64,000 nt of DNA from Microcoleus sp. FACHB-68 (GTDB taxonomy: Bacteria > Cyanobacteriota > Cyanobacteriia > Cyanobacteriales > Oscillatoriaceae). The stretch lies in the NCBI RefSeq assembly GCF_014695715.1, contig NZ_JACJOT010000018.1:1-64000 (forward strand), in the 5' to 3' direction. Each line of letters begins with the position of its first letter. The stretch's first letter is position 1. The notes below the pieces were generated by a model. It made no database searches, was not told the origin of the DNA, and worked only from the letters and a program-made list of their open reading frames with translations. Shown here one piece after another: positions 48,594-57,503 of this stretch. A program made the position numbers and the translations under genes.

Positions 48594-49142
48594 TCAACCC
48601 AGTAACTGTTGCACCGGCACCTTAATATCCGGAAAAGCTACCGGCACAATCTCTCCGGCTGTTAGCGTTACCGCTTGAACATAGTCACCATTAACAGGTT
48701 GACGAAACACATTAAGCTGCCGGTGTTTCAAATCCACAACCCAGTATTCTGGAATTTCTGCGGCGGCGTATGTTTTTCGCTTAACATCTAAATCTTTAAC
48801 AAGGCTAGTATTAGAAAACTCAATCAGCCAAAAAATATCTTCGGGATAAGGATGGTGTTGGCGATAGATTTGACCAAGTGGTTTAACAATTGCGAGATCG
48901 GGTTCGGGTTCTGAGTTGTTAGGCAAAGTGATGGGACGAGCTTCTCGAACTCTGGCGCTCTTACCGAGAAGATTACTGAGATATTTGCCAACTTCGTCTC
49001 CCAGATAAGCGTGTTCTAAACCCTCTGGAGGCATTTCAATAATTTCTCCATTTAATAGTTCAACGTGCCGGTTTTCTAAAAGACCGACTTCTATCATGCG
49101 GTGATAGTCATCCACTGTCCATTTAGCGATGGTTACACTCAT
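48594..49142 (-). CDS. Uma2 family endonuclease-like protein (DUF820)
   Basis: 182 residues with the standard Uma2 layout: WTVDDYHRMIEVGLLENRHVELLNGEIIEMPPEGLEH split across the N-terminal region, EPDLAIVK, and LIEFSNTSL then KRKTYAAAEIPEYWVVD. The Asp/Glu/Lys set (ELLNGE, EPDLA, IEF, KRKTYA) fits a PD-(D/E)XK nuclease fold. The family is hugely expanded in cyanobacteria and its physiological role is unknown. It is a single gene with no operon partner. Confidence 0.9.
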   Translation of the reverse strand: MSVTIAKWTVDDYHRMIEVGLLENRHVELLNGEIIEMPPEGLEHAYLGDEVGKYLSNLLGKSARVREARPITLPNNSEPEPDLAIVKPLGQIYRQHHPYPEDIFWLIEFSNTSLVKDLDVKRKTYAAAEIPEYWVVDLKHRQLNVFRQPVNGDYVQAVTLTAGEIVPVAFPDIKVPVQQLLG

Positions 49143-49557
49143 TTCAAACCTGCCAATTAGAGGATGATTGCAACCGGCACATTGATCACAAGCAGAGTTG
49201 CCGGTTGGTTTTATAACTATTTTATCCTTTGCTTTTGCTGCCGGTTAAGTCCGGCAGAGATTTAAGTCAGCCCCCAAACCCCCAATGCTGGGGGCTTTGA
49301 GATAGAACGACTACATTTTATTCCCCTCTACCTCCCAAATGAGGAGGGAAACGAGCTTTTCAAAGTACCCCAGAATTGGGGGATTTAGGGGGAAAACCGG
49401 CTGTGCTTTTCACGACAGATTTAGGATGACTCTCTATCAATTAAAAAATAAACCGGCAGCAATCGGCTCAAACAATTAGCCAGAGATGAAAACCCCTGGC
49501 TAACTCAGCCGGCATCTCCAAAGATTACCGGCTCAAAAAGACGTTTCTAACAACCCC
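49143..49557. repeat. gene-free stretch with CCCCC/GGGGG palindromic repeats
   Basis: AGCCCCC (49269) pairs with GGGGGCT (49290-49296), and an inner CCCCC, AATGCT, GGGGG is also possible. A second unit, CCCCAGAATTGGGGGATTTAGGGGG, lies near 49369. These are typical interspersed palindromes of filamentous cyanobacteria, of the same class as the one between flv3 and flv1. No gene was seen. Confidence 0.6.
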
Positions 49558-50151
49558 TTACCGGCAGTAAATCAGTATGTTAGCCGGAATAAAACCCGTC
49601 ACCGGCGCGGAAATTGGCACCCAGCCGCTTGCACCGCGATTCACAATCGTCACACGCTGAAGATTGGCTAAATTACCGAGAATTGGGCTATTTGTCGAAG
49701 GAGACTGCCGCACACTCACCGCCTCAGCCGATGTGATTTGTCGGCAATTGTCACCAGTTGTGGAGGTTTGGTTGGGCGGTACAGGTTGATCGCAAGTGCC
49801 GAGATATTGGCCAAACACATAACCTTTTTGGGGAGATGAAATCAACACCCAGCCATCATTGCCAACACTATCGACAGTCAGCAGCGTTCCTTTCGCAACT
49901 GAGCCGGTGATCGGGCCATTTGGGCTGGAACGAACATTGAGATCACTGGCATTTGTATTCACCCGCCGGCAGTTGGCTTGGGCGATCAGTTGATTTGTAC
50001 CCTGATTCTGAAGAGATGCTTGTCCAGATGCAGCAGACTGGCTGCCTTGTGGCTGCGTGATGCCGGCAGATGCGGGAATGGAAAAAGTGCTGACAGACAG
50101 GGACAGGGAGGCAGTTACCGCCAAGGACGTTTGCCAAAGATTCATTTTCAT
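49558..50151 (-). CDS. secreted protein with two SH3b domains
   Basis: 197 residues from the ATG at 50151, preceded by GGAG; a TTG five codons upstream is less likely. A Sec signal (MKMNLWQTSLAVTASLSLSVSTFSIPASA) is followed by a low-complexity Gln/Ser spacer. The two bacterial SH3 domains (about 65-115 and 140-197) share NVRSSPNGPITGSVAKG / SVRQSPSTNSPILGNLANL and GWVLISSP / GWVPISAP, each closed by Cys. SH3b domains bind peptidoglycan or cell-wall peptides, so a periplasmic cell-envelope role is likely. No partner gene is adjacent. Confidence 0.85.
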   Translation of the reverse strand: MKMNLWQTSLAVTASLSLSVSTFSIPASAGITQPQGSQSAASGQASLQNQGTNQLIAQANCRRVNTNASDLNVRSSPNGPITGSVAKGTLLTVDSVGNDGWVLISSPQKGYVFGQYLGTCDQPVPPNQTSTTGDNCRQITSAEAVSVRQSPSTNSPILGNLANLQRVTIVNRGASGWVPISAPVTGFIPANILIYCR

Positions 50152-50341
50152 AAGAGAAAACTCCAAATCACACCAAAAGGATCTTGCCTTGTATTTTATA
50201 GCTCCTGAGGGGTGACAGGCAGAGGTGTACGGGATTAGAGCAATTCCTGGGGCCGGTAATAATAGATGCAGGGGAGAGGGAGACGGAGAGAAGTACCCTC
50301 TATGCCCAATGCCCCATGCCTCATCCCCAATCCAACTTGCT

Positions 50342-50494
50342 ATGAATGAACAGCGTTTGCAAGCCTACAACGCTCTGATCTACACCTTGCTAAATTCTGA
50401 GAGTGGCGAGAAAGAGGCTATATTGAACGCCCAGCTAGAGTTGCTGGATGCGGAGTTGGGGAAGTTGATGCAAGTTTCGGCGATAAGGAGATAA
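50342..50494 (+). pseudogene. detached N-terminal segment of the CHAT protein (frameshifted)
   Basis: 50-residue frame beginning MNEQRLQAYNALIYTLLN and ending LGKLMQVSAIRR. Many cyanobacterial TPR-CHAT proteins start with just such a segment (xNEQRxQAYxxLIxxLL ... LLDAxLxxxM) continuous with a GDxxxxxWLRxxATQL stretch. Here the second half is in another frame: translating the frame of the next gene upstream of its ATG gives SFGDKEIRMELFNWLRDVATQL. So one gene appears split near 50475-50485, either by a real indel, a sequencing error, or as two cistrons. No ribosome site is evident at 50342. Confidence 0.6.
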
Positions 50495-50496
50495 GA

Positions 50497-53400
50497 ATGG
50501 AATTATTTAATTGGTTGAGAGATGTGGCCACGCAATTGGGTGATTTTGTGGCGTCGCAACTAGAGGCGCAAATTTATCTTAATTTTTTAATCGAGGTGTT
50601 GGAAGCCATTAGCGATAGTAATGACAATCCCCAAACTGTCTATCCAATTTTACAGCAAAATATAGATAAACTTAACGAGAATTTCGCTCAATTTTTGCGG
50701 AATTGGGCCTCTGAAGTATTATCGCTAAATTCAGATACCACACAATCTATTGCCTCAAATATTGGTAATTTCAGTAATTTGGTACAGCAGTTTCCGCAGG
50801 GTAGTATTGCAGCTAACTACGAAATTGCTATTGCCGGTTATGAGAGTATCCAAGCAGTTTTCACCCGCCGTAAATCCCCCAAAGATTGGGCACTGGCTCA
50901 AAATAATTTAGCAACTGCTTACCGTGACAGAATTCGGGGAGATCGGGGGGAGAATTTAGAACAAGCGATTGCCGCTTATCAGGCAGCTTTAACGGTTCGC
51001 ACACAGTCGGCATTTCCCCAAGAGTGGGCAGACACTCAAAATAGTTTGGCAATTGCTTACGGTGACAGAATTCGGGGGGATCGAGAGGAGAATTTAGAAT
51101 TCGCGATTGCCGCTTATCAGGCAGCTTTAACGGTTCGCACACAGTCGGCATTTCCCCAAGATTGGGCAATGATTCAAAATAATTTGGCACTTGCTTACCG
51201 TAACAGAATTCGGGGGGATCGAGAGGAGAATTTAGAATTCGCGATTGCCGCTTATCAGGCAGCTTTAACGGTTCGCACACAGTCGGCATTTCCCGAAAAG
51301 TGGGCAATGATTCAAAATAATTTGGCCAGTGCTTACCGTAACAGAATTCGGGGGGATCGAGAGGAGAATTTAGAATTCGCGATTGCCGCTTCTCAGGCGG
51401 CTTTAACGGTTCGCACACAGTCGGCATTTCCCCAAGAGTGGGCAGCCACTCAAAATAGTTTGGCAAATGCTTACACGGAGAGAATTCGGGGAGATCGGGG
51501 GGAGAATTTAGAATTCGCGATTGCCGCTTATCAGGCGGCTTTAACGGTTCGCACACAGTCGGCATTTCCCCAAGATTGGGCAATGACTCAAAATAATTTG
51601 GCACTTGCTTACCGTCACAGAATTCGAGGGGATCGGGGGGAGAATTTAGAACAAGCGATTGCCGCTTGTGAGGCGGCTTTTACGGTTTATACTCCCAGCG
51701 CCTATCCGATTGATTGCCTAAGAACAGGGCGAAATTTGGGCATCCTTGGCTTAAGAGAAAATTTATGGGACAAAGCAATATTTGGTTATGATGCTGCCAT
51801 CCAGGCCGTGGAACAAAGCCTGGAATGGGTGACATCAGAGAAGCGCAAGCGAGAACTTCGAGAAAGCGCCCTTGATGTGTATGAGGATATGGTGAGAGTC
51901 TGCATCAATGACAAACAGATGGATCGCGCTGTGGAAACCGTTGAACGCAGTAAATCTCGCCAATTGGTGGAACTTCTAGCCAATGCCGATCTCTACCCCA
52001 AAAACGCACCGGCAAAACAGAAACAGCAGCTAAGGGAACTGCGTAATCGGCTTGCCTCCATTAGCTGGCTGCTGGAAGAAACCGCAACAGAAACCCCCAC
52101 CCCAAAAAAGGATACCAGTGGGGATTTGGCAGACACTCAGCGCACCGGCAGCGCGTCTAACCTCAGTCGCGACTATCTTGAAATGCAGAAACAACAGTTG
52201 CAAGCAGCGCGGCAGCAGCTAAACCAACTCCTTGACGAAATAAAACAACAAGATCCAGAATTTACCCTCACCCAGCGCGTCGAACCCATCAGCTTTGCCG
52301 GCATCCGTACCTTAATTAACTCGGAAACAGCGATCCTCGACTGGTACATCGGCACCTCTGGCTTTTACGCCTTCATCATCACCCAAAACACCCTAGACGT
52401 AGTGGAATTCAGTAAGCCAGAATTGCAGCAGCTAGAAGCTTGGGCAAACACCTATTTAAACGACTACCGGCAGACAAATCGGCAAGACAACCTCAGTAGC
52501 AGACTTGCCTCCCTCTCCCAAATATTGCGCCTTGATGAAATTGTTGCCAAAATTCCCCCAAGCTGCAAGGAATTGATTTTAATTCCCCACCGTACCCTGC
52601 ATTTATTGCCGCTTCATGCGTGCGAAGTCTCAAGCAGCCGGTGTGTGGATTTAGAAATTTCTCCTTGCCGGTTAATTGACTGCTTCCCTGCCGGCATCCG
52701 TTACGCGCCTAGCTGCCAATTGCTGCAACTCGTGCAACGCAGAATTCAAGAATCTGCCGGCATCCCTCAGCCAACAGAAAATCTCTTACTCAACCGCTTC
52801 CTATTTGCGATTCAAAATCCCACCCAAGACCTGCATTATACTGATGTTGAAGTAGAAACCATTCAACGGGATTTTGCACCCCCTCCAGACACACAAATTT
52901 TGCTTAAAGAAGCAGCGACAAAATCCGCCCTCACGCAAAACTTACCCGCGCTTCGCAAAGCCGAATACGCCCATTTCTCTTGTCACGGTGCGTTTAACTT
53001 CGAGTTTCCTTTGCTTTCGTCGTTAATTCTGGCAGATTCTTTACATCTTGCGGATACGCCGCAACCGCCAACCCCTGAAAAAGATAAGCGACAACTAACC
53101 TTAAGAAATGGAAGAAAAGCCAATCCAGAAAAAAGCCTAACCCTGCAAGAAATTTTTGCTTCAGTCGATCTGCCGGTGTGCCGGTTGGTGACACTTTCCG
53201 CCTGCGAAACCGGCTTGACAGATGCCACAAAACTCGTTGATGAGTATATCGGTTTACCCAGCGGCTTCCTCTATGCCGGTAGCCTGAGTGTCGTCAGCAG
53301 TCTTTGGTCTGTTAATGACTTTGCCACTACCATTTTAATGATTAAATTTTATGAGGAGTTACGAACCGAGTCAAATATCTCACTTGCCCTGAAAAACGCC

Positions 53401-53580
53401 CAATATTGGATGAGAACAATCTCTAGCAAAAAAATTATCGAATGGATGAAAAATGACTTAAAATTAGATAAAAAATCTTCTGAAAAGATACAGCTTGGGC
53501 TATTAGTAGAGCTAGGCGATAAACCTTTGCCTTTTAGCGATCCTCAATACTGGGCGGCTTTCTGTGCTATTGGCAAATAA
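50497..53580 (+). CDS. TPR repeat CHAT-domain (caspase-like) protein
   Basis: 1027 residues. The N-terminal helical part (about 1-125) is followed by six 46-residue TPR-like repeats (about 129-404, WAxxQNNLAxAYxxRIRGDR, AIAAYQAALTVRTQSAFP), further TPR-like helices (about 405-500), a coiled-coil segment near 560-590 (QKQQLQAARQQLNQLLDEI), and a C-terminal CHAT protease domain (about 640-1027). The catalytic dyad is present: His830 in HFSCHG and Cys903 in LSACETGL. CHAT proteins are caspase/separase-fold cysteine proteases used in bacterial conflict and cell-death systems. Two genes follow on the same strand (gaps of 40 and 14 bases), indicating an operon. The target and trigger are unknown. 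Its own N-terminal segment seems detached by a frameshift. Confidence 0.87.
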   Translation: MELFNWLRDVATQLGDFVASQLEAQIYLNFLIEVLEAISDSNDNPQTVYPILQQNIDKLNENFAQFLRNWASEVLSLNSDTTQSIASNIGNFSNLVQQFPQGSIAANYEIAIAGYESIQAVFTRRKSPKDWALAQNNLATAYRDRIRGDRGENLEQAIAAYQAALTVRTQSAFPQEWADTQNSLAIAYGDRIRGDREENLEFAIAAYQAALTVRTQSAFPQDWAMIQNNLALAYRNRIRGDREENLEFAIAAYQAALTVRTQSAFPEKWAMIQNNLASAYRNRIRGDREENLEFAIAASQAALTVRTQSAFPQEWAATQNSLANAYTERIRGDRGENLEFAIAAYQAALTVRTQSAFPQDWAMTQNNLALAYRHRIRGDRGENLEQAIAACEAAFTVYTPSAYPIDCLRTGRNLGILGLRENLWDKAIFGYDAAIQAVEQSLEWVTSEKRKRELRESALDVYEDMVRVCINDKQMDRAVETVERSKSRQLVELLANADLYPKNAPAKQKQQLRELRNRLASISWLLEETATETPTPKKDTSGDLADTQRTGSASNLSRDYLEMQKQQLQAARQQLNQLLDEIKQQDPEFTLTQRVEPISFAGIRTLINSETAILDWYIGTSGFYAFIITQNTLDVVEFSKPELQQLEAWANTYLNDYRQTNRQDNLSSRLASLSQILRLDEIVAKIPPSCKELILIPHRTLHLLPLHACEVSSSRCVDLEISPCRLIDCFPAGIRYAPSCQLLQLVQRRIQESAGIPQPTENLLLNRFLFAIQNPTQDLHYTDVEVETIQRDFAPPPDTQILLKEAATKSALTQNLPALRKAEYAHFSCHGAFNFEFPLLSSLILADSLHLADTPQPPTPEKDKRQLTLRNGRKANPEKSLTLQEIFASVDLPVCRLVTLSACETGLTDATKLVDEYIGLPSGFLYAGSLSVVSSLWSVNDFATTILMIKFYEELRTESNISLALKNAQYWMRTISSKKIIEWMKNDLKLDKKSSEKIQLGLLVELGDKPLPFSDPQYWAAFCAIGK
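50881..51708 (+). repeat. six tandem 138-base repeats coding TPR-like units
   Basis: Units begin at 50881, 51019, 51157, 51295, 51433 and 51571 with an exact 138-base (46-codon) period. Long runs such as GCGATTGCCGCTTATCAGGC and GGTTCGCACACAGTCGGCAT are the same in nearly all units, so homogenisation or recent expansion is likely and copy number may vary between strains. Confidence 0.9.
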
Positions 53581-53620
53581 GTAAATTTTAATCGAATCCT
53601 CAAACCTGGAGAGTAACTTA

Positions 53621-53962
53621 ATGGAACCCACCAAAGTCATTGCTGAATTTCAAGACTGGCTGCAAAACTATCCTGAATACTTTCTACCCACAGCTTGGCA
53701 AGACTTGCCTCAACTTGATGAAAGCCTTGCCGAATCAGACGACGAAGAGTTGTTTCCCATCGCCATGACAATCAGTAAATGGTGTGCCCAACACGGGCTT
53801 GGAGAAAAGCTCAGAGAGAAGCTAAGTAAAAACAGAAAAGATATTGATGATCCGCCGGCAATGGATAACACGTTCACAGAAATTGAAAATATCACTCAAA
53901 CCCTACGTCAAAGTGTCCAAATTCGATATGAACAATTGAAGAAGAAAGCTCAAGACCAATAA
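53621..53962 (+). CDS. small protein of a CHAT-linked operon, unknown function
   Basis: 113 residues, acidic N-terminal half (WLQNYPEYFLPTAWQDLPQLDESLAESDDEELFPIAM, shown here only as composition: Asp/Glu rich) and a helical C-terminal half ending QIRYEQLKKKAQDQ. No signal peptide, membrane segment or catalytic motif is visible. GGAGAG precedes the ATG. Its size and position between a TPR-CHAT protease and a two-helix membrane protein match the small accessory member of what I recall being called CATRA (caspase/TPR-repeat-associated) conflict systems. That match is from memory and context, not from a motif I can prove. It may be an adaptor joining the other two. Confidence 0.7.
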   Translation: MEPTKVIAEFQDWLQNYPEYFLPTAWQDLPQLDESLAESDDEELFPIAMTISKWCAQHGLGEKLREKLSKNRKDIDDPPAMDNTFTEIENITQTLRQSVQIRYEQLKKKAQDQ

Positions 53963-53976
53963 AAGCAGCAATAAAA

Positions 53977-55614
53977 ATGTTTGATAAAGTTTATGCGCCT
54001 AACGTCCACTTGTTTGCTTTTCACGCTCATAAAGTTCTAGCCGGTGATGCAAACTCAAATGAAGGAAATATAAATTATTTATGGGACAAATGTAACAGAA
54101 TATTAACCGCTTTAGGAGTCAATAAGAAATTTAATCGAGAAAATTTAACCAGTTATCAGAAAAGCGAACCACCCGGAACGCGAATAGATTTAATTGTCCC
54201 AGAAAAAGTAGGCAATCGGCGCTCTCTCCCTTTCGAGAAAACCATTCAACAAGGAAATGTCAAAATACCCATTAAAGGATTTGCTTTACCTAAACGCATT
54301 AGCGATAGTTACGCCCTTGGCTTGAATATTCGCGTTCCTGAAAAAGAGGCTGGACAAAAAACTGAGCCGGTTGACATTTCGATTTTTAAACAATTTAACC
54401 CAAGTAATTGTTTATTTAACCCAAATCATTATTCCTTGCCTCTCGATCCGAACCTAAATTTCTTAGGACAAACCATTCTGATTACTATCACCCTTACTGA
54501 CGAGCAAAACGAAGCCGCAGCAAAAACAGACAGCAACTTTCTTAAAAACTTAGCCGATAAGTGCCTAGAAAGTCTAATCCAATGCCCTCTTAAAACTCCC
54601 ACTTTTTCAGGTGAAGGAAAATTATTTGGCAGTCCGATTTTTGAATACGGCAGTCTCAGCCAAATTGAAGATTCTTGGCATATCCTCATCTGGTTATTCA
54701 CTAATCCTACAACCAGTGAAAGATTATTTGACTGCTATAATGATTTGCTAGAGCTGCTATTGTACCGTAACAAGATACTTCATACCTATCACGAACGCGA
54801 TAAAATTTATTATGTAACTCGTGATGAATATGAACAAATTGAACAAATAATTAACGAGACTTTTGAAAACCTAAATAAAGAAAAGTCTTATCCTCAGAGA
54901 TTAAGCCAAAACGTTCTGCAAAAACTCAACACCCAGCTCATGCAGATGCCAACTAAAGCTGTGGAATACGCTAGATTGCTGAGAGACATAGAAATCCGGC
55001 AGCACACCTTAAACATTAACACTCAAAATTATAAGGATAAAGTTAGCAAAATTAGAACCTACCTCAAGTCAAAATCAGACCCATTAGATTTAAAATTTTT
55101 AGAAACTTTCAGTAAAGAAACCTGTGTAACTTTTCAAAAGCAAATTACCGCCGACTTAGGCTATTTTCAGCATGGCTCTGGCTTACTCGACACAGCCATT
55201 AATTCGATCAGAGGCATGGTAGACATCGAAGAAGCCCAACGAGATCGAGACTTACAAGTTACTGTTCAAGCATTAGGTTTTGGCTTGGCTACAGCAGGAG
55301 TGGTGGCAACAAGCATCCCCTACTTAATCAAAGCCGAACCAGAAAACTATCCGATAAGATTGCCATTTACCACAAGGGCAATTAATTTTCCTACAAGCGA
55401 AATTCATCCTTTCTCGCTAGTTCTTTTAATGAGCTTAGGTGCCGGCTTATTAGGTGCCCGCTTAGGGGTGTGGGCAGTCGTTTCAGGAGTCATGAATCTA
55501 AAGAGAATCGTTGCTAGCGTGCGGAAATTAGTCGGTTTTCAGCCTAAGCTTCCCCCCAAACAAGACAAACCCAATTCACCAGATAAAGACAAAGATCCCG
55601 AACTGCCGGCATAA
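53977..55614 (+). CDS. membrane-anchored partner of the CHAT operon, unknown function
   Basis: 545 residues. The N-terminal ~250 residues (VYAPNVHLFAFHAHKVL, PPGTRIDLIVPEKV, SLPLDPNLNFLGQTILITITL) look like a mixed alpha/beta globular domain. About 250-425 is helical (FDCYNDLLELLLYRNKIL, then a long Gln/Lys/Glu-rich segment). Two hydrophobic helices follow at about 430-450 and 480-506, and a charged tail (KLPPKQDKPNSPDKDKD) ends the protein. It is cytoplasmic with a membrane hairpin near the C-terminus, as in sensor or pore-type partners of CHAT/caspase systems. No known catalytic motif was recognised. It starts 14 bases after the 113-residue gene and is last in the operon, followed by a strong terminator. 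Confidence 0.75.
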   Translation: MFDKVYAPNVHLFAFHAHKVLAGDANSNEGNINYLWDKCNRILTALGVNKKFNRENLTSYQKSEPPGTRIDLIVPEKVGNRRSLPFEKTIQQGNVKIPIKGFALPKRISDSYALGLNIRVPEKEAGQKTEPVDISIFKQFNPSNCLFNPNHYSLPLDPNLNFLGQTILITITLTDEQNEAAAKTDSNFLKNLADKCLESLIQCPLKTPTFSGEGKLFGSPIFEYGSLSQIEDSWHILIWLFTNPTTSERLFDCYNDLLELLLYRNKILHTYHERDKIYYVTRDEYEQIEQIINETFENLNKEKSYPQRLSQNVLQKLNTQLMQMPTKAVEYARLLRDIEIRQHTLNINTQNYKDKVSKIRTYLKSKSDPLDLKFLETFSKETCVTFQKQITADLGYFQHGSGLLDTAINSIRGMVDIEEAQRDRDLQVTVQALGFGLATAGVVATSIPYLIKAEPENYPIRLPFTTRAINFPTSEIHPFSLVLLMSLGAGLLGARLGVWAVVSGVMNLKRIVASVRKLVGFQPKLPPKQDKPNSPDKDKDPELPA

Positions 55615-55615
55615 A

Positions 55616-55665
55616 AAATAGCTTGCCTCTCACAGAAAACCTAAGAAGCAAGCTATTTCTTTTTC
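55616..55665. terminator. bidirectional rho-independent terminator
   Basis: AAATAGCTTGC (55616-55626) and GCAAGCTATTT (55648-55658) form a perfect 11-base stem, with CTTTTTC after it on the plus strand and an A-run before it that serves the minus strand. It separates the CHAT operon from convergent pntB. Confidence 0.85.
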
Positions 55666-55688
55666 GTACAAATTACCGGCTTGTTGCC

Positions 55689-57098
55689 TTACAGGTGCTT
55701 CACTTCAGAGACCAACTTAGCAACCGCATCTTTCGCGCTGCCAAATAGCATCATCGTCTTTTCCTTGTAAAACAGCTCATTCTCAATGCCGGCAAAGCCA
55801 GCACTCATGCCGCGCTTAATCACAATCGTATGCTTTGCCTTATCCACTTCCAAGATAGGCATCCCATAGATCGGACTGCCGGCATCGTGACGCGCCGCCG
55901 GGTTCACCACATCATTCGCCCCAATTACCAGCGCCACATCTGTCTCATCAAACTGGGGATTGATGTCATCCATATCATAAAGCTGCGGATAAGGCACATT
56001 CGCCTCAGCCAGCAACACGTTCATGTGTCCCGGCATCCGACCGGCAACGGGGTGAATCGCATACTTCACTTCCACACCCAGCCGTTCCAACTGATCGGCC
56101 AATTCCCGAACCGTGTGCTGTGCCTGGGCAACTGCCATCCCATATCCGGGTACAATCACCACAGATCGGGCATAGCCCAACATCATCGCCGCTTCTTCCG
56201 GATCGACGCTGCGAACCGTCTTGTCACCAACAGCGCCGGCTGCGTCACCGCCAGCAGCAGCCGAACCGCCTCCACCAAATGCACCAAATAGCACACTTGT
56301 CAAGGAACGGTTCATTGCCTTACACATAATCTGGGTGAGGATTAATCCCGACGCGCCAACCAGCGCACCGGCAATGATCAACATATTGTTCATCACGATA
56401 AAGCCGGCCACACTTGCCGCAACCCCTGAATAAGAGTTGAGCAGCGAAATCACCACCGGCATATCGCCCCCACCAATCGGCAGGACAAACATCACACCCA
56501 GCACTAGCGAAACCGCAGTCAGTCCCAGCAACACCGTAGTATTAGCCGGTGTCACACACAGATAAACACTGCCGGCAAGTAACGCCACCAACAGCAAGGC
56601 ATTCACAGGTTGCTGCAACGGAAACGTAATCGGCGCACCCTTAAGGATGCCTTGCAATTTTGCAAACGCAATCAAACTGCCGGTGAAGGTAATTCCGCCG
56701 ATCAACACGCCCAAAATAATCGTGATGTTGGCATCAAGCGGCACCACATCAGAATGACTGCTGACGCGCCAGTATTCCCCAACCGCCACCAAAGCCGAAG
56801 CCGCGCCGCCCAAACCGTTCAACACGCCCACCATCTGGGGCATATCCGTCATCGCCACGCTCTTGGCCATGATCACGCCTAAAATCGAACCGATGATGAT
56901 TCCAACCAGAATCATCTCGTAGTTCAACACTGAGCGTTCTAGCAGGGTTCCGACGATCGCGATCAACATCCCAACGGCTGCCAGCACATTGCCCTGACGC
57001 GCCGTTGCCGGTGAACCCAACTGCTTCAAACCAACAATAAATAAAGATGCTGCAACTAAATAGCTCAGCTGAATGCCTGAGGGTAGAAAATCGCTCAT
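55689..57098 (-). CDS. pntB: NAD(P) transhydrogenase subunit beta
   Basis: 469 residues. The first ~280 are a bundle of about nine hydrophobic helices (domain II part). The C-terminal ~170 residues are the NADP(H)-binding domain III (VIVPGYGMAVAQAQHTV, HPVAGRMPGHMNVLLAEA, GANDVVNPAA, DKAKHTIVIKRGM). It forms, with the two alpha genes, the proton-translocating Re/Si-specific transhydrogenase that balances NADPH and NADH. Its ATG overlaps the stop of the upstream gene by four bases (ATGA), indicating translational coupling. Confidence 0.94.
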   Translation of the reverse strand: MSDFLPSGIQLSYLVAASLFIVGLKQLGSPATARQGNVLAAVGMLIAIVGTLLERSVLNYEMILVGIIIGSILGVIMAKSVAMTDMPQMVGVLNGLGGAASALVAVGEYWRVSSHSDVVPLDANITIILGVLIGGITFTGSLIAFAKLQGILKGAPITFPLQQPVNALLLVALLAGSVYLCVTPANTTVLLGLTAVSLVLGVMFVLPIGGGDMPVVISLLNSYSGVAASVAGFIVMNNMLIIAGALVGASGLILTQIMCKAMNRSLTSVLFGAFGGGGSAAAGGDAAGAVGDKTVRSVDPEEAAMMLGYARSVVIVPGYGMAVAQAQHTVRELADQLERLGVEVKYAIHPVAGRMPGHMNVLLAEANVPYPQLYDMDDINPQFDETDVALVIGANDVVNPAARHDAGSPIYGMPILEVDKAKHTIVIKRGMSAGFAGIENELFYKEKTMMLFGSAKDAVAKLVSEVKHL

Positions 57099-57388
57099 GC
57101 TTTCACCTCTTTTTTCTTAAACATTTGCAACATCCGATCAGTCACTAAAAAGCCACCCACAACGTTGATAGTGGCCAAAATAATCGCAATCAAGCCCAAA
57201 ATCACCGTAACATTCCACTCGCGATCACCGGCAATCAGCAGCGCCCCGATCACCGCAATCCCTGAAATCGCATTCGATCCAGACATCAAAGGCGTGTGCA
57301 GCGTCGGAGGCACTTTATTAATCACCTCAAATCCCACAAACGACGCCAAAACAAATACAACTAAACCGGCAATCAATCCTTCTGCCAT
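57095..57388 (-). CDS. pntAB: NAD(P) transhydrogenase alpha subunit 2, membrane part
   Basis: 97 residues with three hydrophobic helices (GLIAGLVVFVLASFVGFEVI, SGIAVIGALLIAG, VILGLIAIILATINVVGGFLV) and the motif HTPLMSGSNAISG, conserved in the membrane segment of PntA. It corresponds to the C-terminal quarter of E. coli PntA, encoded separately in the three-subunit enzyme. The stop overlaps the pntB start. The NAD-binding alpha subunit gene is 115 bases upstream. Confidence 0.92.
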   Translation of the reverse strand: MAEGLIAGLVVFVLASFVGFEVINKVPPTLHTPLMSGSNAISGIAVIGALLIAGDREWNVTVILGLIAIILATINVVGGFLVTDRMLQMFKKKEVKA

Positions 57389-57503
57389 AGTTCTCCAAAT
57401 TCTTTTCCATCAAATCGCTGTGTCTGTAGGGGCGGGTTTAGAAACAAATGTTCAGACAACAGCTTCACGAACAAAACCCGCCTTGACTTGTCAAACTTCG
57501 CGT

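Noticed and set aside
50861-51604. 247-codon minus-strand frame across the TPR repeats
   Set aside because: It exists only because the 138-base repeat happens to be open on the opposite strand; the plus-strand frame has the TPR and CHAT domains.
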